Shown here one piece after another: positions 58,152-64,000 of a DNA stretch of 64,000 bases. Numbering within the stretch: position 1 is the stretch's first letter; every line of letters starts with the position of its first letter. Position numbers and translations under genes: made by a program. The notes under the pieces are model-generated. The model ran no database searches and was not told the origin of the DNA. It was given only the letters and a program-made list of their open reading frames with translations. This DNA is from Pseudomonas sp. CCC3.1 (lineage in GTDB: Bacteria > Pseudomonadota > Gammaproteobacteria > Pseudomonadales > Pseudomonadaceae): assembly GCF_034347405.1 (NCBI RefSeq), contig NZ_CP133778.1, positions 4,966,501 through 5,030,500 of the forward strand, read 5' to 3'.

Positions 58152-59234
58152 TCACGCCAAGGCAGCAGCGATGGCTTCACCGACTTGTTGGGTCGATGCC
58201 TTGCCACCCAGATCCGGTGTTTTCGGACCACTGGCAATCACGTCCTCGATGGCGCGCAGAATGCCATCGTGAGCGGCTTGATAGCGCTCATCACCTTTGC
58301 CCAAAAATTCCAGCATCAGCGCGCCCGACCAGATCATCGCAATCGGGTTGGCAATATTTTGCCCGTAAATGTCCGGTGCCGAGCCGTGGACCGGCTCGAA
58401 CAGCGACGGGAAATTACGCTCAGGGTTAAGGTTGGCCGACGGCGCGATGCCGATAGTGCCTGCACACGCCGGGCCCAGGTCCGACAGAATGTCGCCAAAC
58501 AAGTTAGACGCCACCACCACGTCAAAGCGGTTGGGTTGCAACACGAAACGCGCGCACAGAATATCGATGTGCTGCTTGTCCCACGTCACTTGTGGATAGT
58601 TCGCCGCCATGGCTTCGGTGCGTTCGTCCCAGTACGGCATGCTGATGGAAATACCGTTGGACTTGGTGGCCGAGGTCACGTGCTTGCGCGGACGTTCTTT
58701 GGCCACTTCGAAAGCGTACTTGAGAATGCGGTCCACACCGCGTCGGGTGAATACCGACTCTTGCAGGACAAATTCGTTTTCGGTGCCTTCAAACATGCGC
58801 CCGCCCACCGAGGAGTATTCGCCTTCGGTGTTTTCGCGGATCACCACAAAATCGATATCACCCGGCTCACGGCCTGCCAGCGGGCACGGCACACCTGGGA
58901 ACAGACGCACAGGACGGATATTCACGTACTGATCGAAATCGCGACGGAACTTGAGCAGCGATCCCCACAGCGAAATGTGATCCGGCACTTTGTCGGGCCA
59001 GCCCACAGCACCGAAATAGATCGCGTCAAATCCCTTGAGCGTCTCAAACCAGTCGTCCGGCATCATCTGGCCGTGGCGCTCGTAGTAATCGCAACTGGCC
59101 CACTCGATGATTTCAATCGACAGATCGAGGTTCCACTTTTTGGCCGCTGCTTCCACAACGCGCAGGCCTTCTGGCAGTACTTCGTTACCAATACCGTCAC
59201 CGGCGATGGCGGCAATTTTGAATGTCTTGCTCAT
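58152..59234 (-). CDS. dmlA: tartrate/D-malate dehydrogenase (decarboxylating), DmlA/TtuC type
   Basis: 360 aa member of the isopropylmalate/isocitrate dehydrogenase fold. IAAIAGDGIGNEVLPEGLRV, VNIRPVRLFPG, VVIRENTEGEYSS and the metal/NAD motifs NLFGDILSDLGPACAGTIG and FEPVHGSAPDI are seen. It oxidises D-malate to pyruvate and CO2 (and may act on tartrate). In this context it would finish the carnitine route from malate to pyruvate. The start at 59234 is fixed by MSKTFKIAAIAGDG. Divergent from the LysR gene. Confidence 0.92.
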   Translation of the reverse strand: MSKTFKIAAIAGDGIGNEVLPEGLRVVEAAAKKWNLDLSIEIIEWASCDYYERHGQMMPDDWFETLKGFDAIYFGAVGWPDKVPDHISLWGSLLKFRRDFDQYVNIRPVRLFPGVPCPLAGREPGDIDFVVIRENTEGEYSSVGGRMFEGTENEFVLQESVFTRRGVDRILKYAFEVAKERPRKHVTSATKSNGISISMPYWDERTEAMAANYPQVTWDKQHIDILCARFVLQPNRFDVVVASNLFGDILSDLGPACAGTIGIAPSANLNPERNFPSLFEPVHGSAPDIYGQNIANPIAMIWSGALMLEFLGKGDERYQAAHDGILRAIEDVIASGPKTPDLGGKASTQQVGEAIAAALA

Positions 59235-59307
59235 GGGGGCGAACTCTTGAAGAAGGAAAGTGAGCCCATGGTATAAAGCGACCAAAGAAAGATAATCAGG
59301 CGAACTG

Positions 59308-60246
59308 ATGATGGATAAGACACGGTTTGTGAATAATCTGCCTAACCTCGAAGACCTGCGCGTCTTCGTCATCGTGGCCCGGCGTTCAAGCTTTGCCGCG
59401 GCGGCCAGCGAACTGGGCGCATCACCTGCCTACGTCAGCAAACGCATTCAACTGCTGGAACAAAACATCGGCGTACGTCTGCTGCACCGCACCACCCGCC
59501 GCGTGGCCGTGACCGACGACGGCGAGCGGGTCTATCGCTGGGCGCTGCATATATTCGATGCCGTTGAGCAGATGAGCGACGAAGTCTCGGCGTTGCACCA
59601 AGAACCACGTGGGCAATTACAAATCATCAGCAGTTTCGGCCTGGGGCGTCGCCATGTCGGCCCGGCGCTCTCAGAACTGTCGCAGCGCTACCCCGCGCTG
59701 GACATCCGCTTCGACATGTTCGACCGGCTGGTGGACCTGATCGAAGAAGGCTTCGACCTCGACATCCGGATTGGCGACAACATCGCCCCCAACCTCATCG
59801 CCAAACTGCTGGCCAACAACGCCCGCGTCCTGTGCGCCAGCCCCGACTACCTGCAACGCCACGGAGAACCGCGCACCTTGGCCGAACTCGCGGGCCATGA
59901 ATGCCTGGTCATCAAAGAACGCGACCACCCGTTCGGCCTGTGGCGCCTGCAAGGGCCGGAAGGCGAAGAAAGCGTCAAAGTCACCGGCGCCCTCTCGGCC
60001 AACCACGGCGAAGTCGTCCACCAATGGGCGATTAATGGGCGAGGCATCCTGCTGCGCTCCTACTGGGACGTGCGCGACAGCCTGGAAAGCGGCAAATTGG
60101 TGCACATCCTCCAGGACTACCGACAGCAGGCAAACATCTGGGCCGTGTACACCGCCCCGCTGGCCAACTCCGCCAAAATCCGCGTCACCGTCGAGTATTT
60201 ACGCCAGTACTTCAGCGACCGCCATCCGCCTACACCCCAGCGTTAG
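59308..60246 (+). CDS. dmlR: LysR-family regulator, DmlR-like
   Basis: 312 aa. N-terminal winged HTH (LEDLRVFVIVARRSSFAAAASELGASPAYVSKRIQLLEQNIGVRLLHRTTR) and a LysR substrate-binding domain. It lies 73 bp from divergent dmlA, the classic LysR layout, and matches E. coli dmlR (yeaT), which activates dmlA with D-malate. Two ATGs (59308, 59311) are possible. Confidence 0.88.
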   Translation: MMDKTRFVNNLPNLEDLRVFVIVARRSSFAAAASELGASPAYVSKRIQLLEQNIGVRLLHRTTRRVAVTDDGERVYRWALHIFDAVEQMSDEVSALHQEPRGQLQIISSFGLGRRHVGPALSELSQRYPALDIRFDMFDRLVDLIEEGFDLDIRIGDNIAPNLIAKLLANNARVLCASPDYLQRHGEPRTLAELAGHECLVIKERDHPFGLWRLQGPEGEESVKVTGALSANHGEVVHQWAINGRGILLRSYWDVRDSLESGKLVHILQDYRQQANIWAVYTAPLANSAKIRVTVEYLRQYFSDRHPPTPQR

Positions 60247-60278
60247 CGCGGATCGTGAAAATAGTCTGTTATCAGGGG

Positions 60279-60306
60279 TTTACAAGCTAGAACATCCGGG
60301 TATACT
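60279..60306 (+). promoter_or_regulatory. sigma-70 promoter of tRNA-Thr
   Basis: -35 TTTACA (60279-60284) and -10 TATACT (60301-60306), 16 bp apart, followed by CGTCGCCC. Confidence 0.8.
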
Positions 60307-60319
60307 CGTCGCCCATAAC

Positions 60320-60395
<76 letters not shown>

Positions 60396-60400
60396 TACAA

Positions 60401-60434
60401 GGTTCCAGAGAAGGCTTTCAAAATCTCTGGAACC
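60401..60434. repeat. inverted repeat just after tRNA-Thr
   Basis: GGTTCCAGAGA (60401-60411) and TCTCTGGAACC (60424-60434), perfect 11-nt arms six bases after the CCA end. Could be a processing hairpin or part of the recombination site. Confidence 0.6.
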
Positions 60435-60438
60435 CCCG

Positions 60439-60466
60439 AAAAACCCGCCTTATGGCGGGTTTTTTC
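60439..60466 (+). terminator. Rho-independent terminator after tRNA-Thr
   Basis: AAAAACCCGCC-TTA-TGGCGGGTTTTTT stem-loop with T-run. Confidence 0.88.
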
Positions 60467-60518
60467 GTTTTGGCGTTCCATCGGTTTCCGTCAGAAACTG
60501 GTGGATTCCAACCGTTTT

Positions 60519-62056
60519 AAGGGTAGAGTTTGGGATACAGGTCACTTCGATAAAAGGGAGTACCCTTATGTCGCGCACCACAGCTCCGCTCTCCGACGCA
60601 GCTTGCCGCTTGGCAAAACCTACAGACCGCGCCTACAAGCTTTTCGACGGCGATGGCCTCTACCTCCTAGTCCAACCCAATGGCCGCAAAGGCTGGCGGC
60701 TCCGTTACGTCAAACCTGACGGACGCGAAGGACTAACCTCGTTCGGCAACTACCCCGTCATTGGCCTCGCTGATGCGCGCCGCAAGCGCTTGGAAGTCAA
60801 GCGAATGCTGGCGGATGGCGTTGATCCTATAGAGACCAAGCACCAAGCCAAGGCGGAAGCCGTAATCAAAGGCAGAACCTTTGAAAGCGTTGCGCTCAAC
60901 TGGCATGCGGAAATGTCGGCCAAGTGGGCACCAGGCCATTCCAAGACAGTGATGAACCGCCTCAAAACCCACGTATTCCCGCTAATCGGCGCACGCGCCA
61001 TTGTTGATCTCGACACCCATGACCTTATGCAGCCCTTGGAAGCGATCAAGAAGCGCGGAACGATCGACGTTGCTTTAAGGGTACAAAACTACCTGCAGAG
61101 CATTATGCGCGAGGCAAAACGCCTCCGGCTTATCACCACAAACCCTGCTTACGACCTCGAAGGCTTGATCAAAGCCCCGCGGGTGGTACATCGCCCCGCT
61201 CTACCCTTATCGCGACTGCCGGAACTACAGGAGCGGATCGACACCTATAAAGGCCGCGCACTTACCCGTCTGACGGTGATGCTATCGCTGCATGTGTTTG
61301 TACGATCCAGCGAACTGCGTTTCGCCCGCTGGAGCGAGTTCGACCTCAAGCGCGGCACCTGGGAGATACCGGACACTCGACCCGCGTTGGAGGGAGTACC
61401 CTTTTCCACAAGGGGTACGAAGATGGCAGGGGATATCCATTTAGTACCCTTATCGCCGCAAGCAGTGGCGCTACTCGAAAAAATCCATGCACTCACAGGC
61501 AAATTCGCATTGGTCTTCGCAGGGGATGCCAAACCCTGGAAGCCCATGTCCGAAAATACCGTGAACAACGCGCTTCGGACGATGGGATACGACACCAAAA
61601 CCGATATCTGCGGGCATGGATTTCGTTCGATGGCCTGCAGCGCACTGATCGAGTCAGGATTGTGGTCGGAGACAGCCATTGAACGGCAGATGAGCCACAA
61701 GGAGCGCAACAACGTCCGCGCCGCTTACATCCACAAGGCCGAGTTCATCGAGGAGCGCAGGCTGATCATGAACTGGTGGAGTCGGTACCTGGAGGCCAAC
61801 CGGCAGGAGCATGTCACTCCACACGAATTCGCGAATCAGATTGGAGTCAATGTCTCCCAACTAAAAGTAAAGCGTGATTTGAAAAACTGAGCGCTTGACC
61901 AGTGTCTCGTCAGTCGATTGAAAAATCCCCCACCCAACAATTACACCCTGCCCGGTTGACACCACCGTGGGAAATACTACGTACTTACACTAAGTCCTAG
62001 CTGTACGACTACATCAGGCTTTGCTAATCTGTGTATAGCATCTGGGCTAAAGGGTA
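60519..62056. repeat. seven dispersed TACCCTT/AAGGGTA motifs around the integrase
   Basis: Sites at 60519, 60561, 61077, 61202, 61397, 61445 and 62050. AGGGAGTACCCTT is identical at 60555-60567 (over the integrase Shine-Dalgarno region) and at 61391-61403 (inside the gene). Several are placed on rare codons. Could be protein-binding sites. Confidence 0.5.
60568..61890 (+). CDS. tyrosine-type site-specific integrase (DUF4102/P4-type)
   Basis: 440 aa. N-terminal DUF4102 arm-binding domain (about 1-90: LSDAACRLAKP..YKLFDGDGLYLLVQPNGRKGWRLRY), core-binding SAM-like domain (about 100-190) and C-terminal catalytic domain with Arg in FVRSSELRFARW, HxxR in CGHGFRSMA, His in QMSHKERN and the nucleophile Tyr in AAYIHKAEF. 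GGGAG lies 7 nt before the ATG. It sits 172 bp after tRNA-Thr in the same orientation, as in tRNA-targeting genomic islands. Its codon use contains rare TTA, AGG and GTA codons. Confidence 0.95.
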   Translation: MSRTTAPLSDAACRLAKPTDRAYKLFDGDGLYLLVQPNGRKGWRLRYVKPDGREGLTSFGNYPVIGLADARRKRLEVKRMLADGVDPIETKHQAKAEAVIKGRTFESVALNWHAEMSAKWAPGHSKTVMNRLKTHVFPLIGARAIVDLDTHDLMQPLEAIKKRGTIDVALRVQNYLQSIMREAKRLRLITTNPAYDLEGLIKAPRVVHRPALPLSRLPELQERIDTYKGRALTRLTVMLSLHVFVRSSELRFARWSEFDLKRGTWEIPDTRPALEGVPFSTRGTKMAGDIHLVPLSPQAVALLEKIHALTGKFALVFAGDAKPWKPMSENTVNNALRTMGYDTKTDICGHGFRSMACSALIESGLWSETAIERQMSHKERNNVRAAYIHKAEFIEERRLIMNWWSRYLEANRQEHVTPHEFANQIGVNVSQLKVKRDLKN

Positions 62057-62111
62057 ATTTAGTCAAAAAGTTTAATAGATTTTCACATCATAACGAACAG
62101 TTGCTTAATCC

Positions 62112-62438
62112 ATGACAAGACCGATCAAAAAAAAGCAAAAGGGAACGCCTAATACTTGGGCTGAAGTTACGTCGCGTGTGATCGCTGCCTTGGGAGACGC
62201 ACGCTGGGATTACCGGACCGCACAGGGTGTTTCAACTCAAACAGGTTTCCCGAAGGAGACAGTCATAAAGGTACTTAGCTCTGACAATCGAGTTAGAGAA
62301 TCCCTGATTCCACGGTCACCAAAAGGCAAGCTCTACACCTTAAAATCCAGAAAAAGCACATTAGGCGACATTTGGTCAACATTTAGAGAGATGAGCAGGG
62401 AAAAGTATTCTGACGTTAAGGAAGAAGATGAACGTTGA
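62112..62438 (+). CDS. hypothetical winged-helix-like basic protein
   Basis: 108 aa, no family recognised. Basic N-terminus (MTRPIKKKQKGTPN), then TWAEVTSRVIAALGDARWDYRTAQGVSTQTGFPKETVIKVL, whose spacing suggests a winged helix-turn-helix, and a KGKLYTLKS wing. The C-terminus is charged (REKYSDVKEEDER). It overlaps the next gene by 11 nt. AT-rich, unlike the core genome. The start has a weak Shine-Dalgarno. Confidence 0.72.
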   Translation: MTRPIKKKQKGTPNTWAEVTSRVIAALGDARWDYRTAQGVSTQTGFPKETVIKVLSSDNRVRESLIPRSPKGKLYTLKSRKSTLGDIWSTFREMSREKYSDVKEEDER

Positions 62439-62712
62439 GCTTATAGGTTATGGAATAGCGGGAGGAATAATCCCTGAGTTTATTGCACTTTATAAGCTCA
62501 GACAAATCAAGAAGTCACGCCGCCCCGAATGGATTACGTCAGTTTTTTACTGGGTCTCAACCATTCTCATGATAGGTGCGGGCGGTGGAATCGTGTGGTT
62601 TTATATGGAGGTAATCCAGGCTCAAATGAGCGCATTGGTTGCCATACATCTTGGAGCAACTGCCCCCGTGATTCTCCAAGCGGCTAGTCAAGGGAAGATC
62701 AAAGCAAACTAG
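62428..62712 (+). CDS. hypothetical two-transmembrane protein
   Basis: 94 aa, family not recognised. Two hydrophobic segments: about residues 36-57 (WITSVFYWVSTILMIGAGGG) and 66-85. A basic loop KLRQIKKSRRPE lies between an N-terminal amphipathic part and TM1. AAGGAAGAAG precedes the ATG. It starts inside the preceding gene (11-nt overlap), so translation is coupled; the pair looks like a two-component cargo module. Confidence 0.72.
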   Translation: MNVELIGYGIAGGIIPEFIALYKLRQIKKSRRPEWITSVFYWVSTILMIGAGGGIVWFYMEVIQAQMSALVAIHLGATAPVILQAASQGKIKAN

Positions 62713-62766
62713 GCTTTCGCTAGACTCACTACAAATCTATTAAAATCAATGACCTGCAATAGAATA

Positions 62767-63315
62767 CTAAGGTTGTGGAAACGCTGTCTGCACGCGATGA
62801 AATTGAAGCCTCTCTTCTATCCAAGGAGAAAACCCCACATCGGTATCAAGCCCTACCATCTTTATGGTATTTATTAAATCTTCAACCGATATAAAAAATA
62901 AGCGACTTCGATGTTCTCTATCCGAAGAGAAATATAAACCTTGCAGACCGGACTGATAACCAACTGCCAGAGAAAAAATGTAACTATGTACTATTTGATG
63001 ACATACAAAAACTAAATCCCGAGTGATCGCCTTTGGATGCTCCATATCAAAGTTTACTTGGAGTATCGGCCCGACAACTTCCCCACTTCCAATCAGCCCT
63101 CTTTCAAACTCGAGAAGTTTAAGTGAAGACGCCATTATTTTCGGCGACGACTTTTTCGACTCGAGCATTTTCCTTATCCAATAAAAAGCTGTCATTATGT
63201 TTCTTTCAGTCTGAAAGAACGTGATATCACTCCATCTGAGCTGGTAGGTTTTTTTCTCTAGAAACTTAGCAACACCAGTTAACTCCGCCCTCCATTTTGC
63301 AGAATCCTTAATCAT
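62767..63315 (-). CDS. hypothetical protein of unknown family
   Basis: 182 aa, not recognised. No signal peptide. Features include ITFFQTERNIMTAFYWIRKMLESKK, FERGLIGSGEVVGPILQVNF, and FVCHQIVHSYIFSLAV with a possible catalytic-looking His-x-x-x-His. AT-rich and rich in Lys, Ile and Phe, unlike core genes, consistent with horizontal transfer. It is convergent with the two-TM gene. Confidence 0.7.
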   Translation of the reverse strand: MIKDSAKWRAELTGVAKFLEKKTYQLRWSDITFFQTERNIMTAFYWIRKMLESKKSSPKIMASSLKLLEFERGLIGSGEVVGPILQVNFDMEHPKAITRDLVFVCHQIVHSYIFSLAVGYQSGLQGLYFSSDREHRSRLFFISVEDLINTIKMVGLDTDVGFSPWIEERLQFHRVQTAFPQP

Positions 63316-63456
63316 ACAAACACCCTAAGCTTCTTAGCGGGAAAAAATAGGCATACTACGATTTTATCTATGAATAAGTAAGCATAATGCTTTTCCCGCT
63401 TAGAGTTCACCTCTCTTACTAGGTCGACCCTGGATCTCGGCCGCTACAACCCTGCG

Positions 63457-63501
63457 GGTCCATCCTAGCAGGGCTGCAAAGCCGCCCTGCTAGGATGGAC
63501 C
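63457..63501. repeat. 45-bp perfect inverted repeat
   Basis: Arms of 18 nt (GGTCCATCCTAGCAGGGC at 63457-63474 and its exact complement at 63484-63501) around a 9-nt loop TGCAAAGCC. An A-run follows shortly after on the + strand but no T-run, so it is not a clear terminator. No relation to the REP families. Confidence 0.75.
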
Positions 63502-63534
63502 TCACTTAAAAAATCTAAAGCCAACGCAACTGTC

Positions 63535-63624
63535 TGTGGAAAACCACAGATTTCCACCGGTGGATAATTTCATCCACAGCCGCAGAACTCCCGAAAATTG
63601 GAGTCTTGACCCGAATTATCCACA
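63535..63624. other. cluster of DnaA-box-like 9-mers
   Basis: TTATCCACA at 63616-63624 is a perfect DnaA box. TGTGGAAAA (63535), GGTGGATAA (63559) and TCATCCACA (63570) each differ from the consensus or its complement by one base. All fall within 90 bp. Confidence 0.5.
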
Positions 63625-63689
63625 GGCGTAGAAAAGATCGGGCAAAGCGCTGTCGCCGACAGCAACCCAGGTAGCCAGAACCTTTAAGG

Positions 63690-64000
63690 CTACGCCACAT
63701 GGTGGTGGTTCTCCCAAAGTGCGATTAGCGTCCGGCGGCTCGCACGGTCACAGCGATGTGATGGATGCCTACTTTGACAGTGTGCCCACTGCGGCAACTC
63801 ATCCCCTTTCATAGCTGCCCTGCAGCAACCTATCCGCTTGGCCATTCCCGTGCGCCAACCTGCGCCCGTCTCTTTCTCCCGGAAAGAGACGGACGCTCCT
63901 ACCACTGCTGCAGGCCACCTCGTACAAGGCTTTGCGGCATTCCCCCTCGTGACAATCGGCGTGACAAACTCCGAAGTCACCAGCAACAGCGATGTAGATG
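63690..64000 (-). CDS. possible partial ORF, unknown
   Basis: An open frame of at least 98 codons (TTG at 63986, or open past the window edge) rich in Arg, Trp, Cys and His. No family recognised with confidence, and no good start or Shine-Dalgarno seen. Composition is atypical for a soluble protein. It may be a chance frame. Confidence 0.25.
   Translation of the reverse strand, partial: STSLLLVTSEFVTPIVTRGNAAKPCTRWPAAVVGASVSFREKETGAGWRTGMAKRIGCCRAAMKGDELPQWAHCQSRHPSHRCDRASRRTLIALWENHHHVA

Larger units (their letters stand above)
63316..63689. other. non-coding stretch with hairpin and DnaA-box-like cluster
   Basis: No gene seen. It contains the hairpin at 63457-63501 and the 9-mers at 63535-63624 listed separately. 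GC rises again from about 63640. Confidence 0.6.

Noticed and set aside
61891..62111. Possible small gene or attR after the integrase
   Set aside because: No open frame with a start signal and no copy of the tRNA-Thr 3' end is seen there.

Overview
The window is a stretch of a Pseudomonas chromosome, most likely from the P. fluorescens/fragi lineage. The evidence is gene content and order: his genes interleaved with a DUF2164 gene, secB-grxC-rhodanese-gpmI-envC-ctpA, glnA-ntrB-ntrC, typA-thiI, an asmA-mutY-yggX run, and Pseudomonas-type extragenic palindromes (REP) between genes. The species call is inference. About 60.5 kb is core chromosome. The last ~3.5 kb is the left end of an integrated element.

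Region by region: 1-8 kb holds the start of argE, a CYTH/CHAD triphosphatase, two lipoproteins, fbp, glgP and a YkgJ-type cysteine-cluster protein. 8-11.5 kb holds typA and thiI. 11.5-17.1 kb is the nitrogen block: glnA with a sigma-54 promoter and an upstream NtrC site, two small envelope genes, and ntrB-ntrC with its own NtrC site. 17.4-26.6 kb holds an unknown membrane protein divergent from trmL, secB-grxC-rhodanese, gpmI, an EnvC-like amidase activator, ctpA, a polysaccharide deacetylase-family gene and a secreted degenerate trypsin-like protein. 26.7-32.6 kb is hisB-hisH-DUF2164-hisA-hisF with a solute-binding protein and an OFA-family transporter. 32.8-36.4 kb is asmA-mutY-yggX, followed by tRNA-Phe.

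36.7-43.2 kb holds a lysine-rich hypothetical, an alpha/beta hydrolase with no canonical start codon, a DUF1272 zinc protein, the bphO-bphP phytochrome pair and a GABA-type permease. 43.8-48 kb is a basic amino-acid ABC transporter plus a methyltransferase. 48.0-51.1 kb is a periplasmic hydroxyisourate-hydrolase/HbpS-like pair divergent from an HprRS-like two-component system, with a near-perfect HprR box between them.

51.2-60.2 kb looks like a carnitine-degradation block. A BCCT transporter (import) is followed by the CntA/CntB Rieske monooxygenase (carnitine to trimethylamine and malic semialdehyde), a GabD-type aldehyde dehydrogenase (semialdehyde to malate) and a DmlA-type decarboxylating dehydrogenase (malate to pyruvate), with a DmlR-like LysR regulator and an HTH-PAS-PAS regulator. 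The promoter regions of the transporter and of cntA share a TGTTAAC...TGGTT motif.

60.3-64 kb: tRNA-Thr(TGT) is followed by a DUF4102-type tyrosine integrase, then an AT-rich cargo stretch with an overlapping winged-helix-like/two-TM membrane gene pair and an opposing gene of unknown family. Beyond these lie a perfect 18-bp-arm hairpin and a cluster of DnaA-box-like 9-mers. The far end of the element lies beyond the window.
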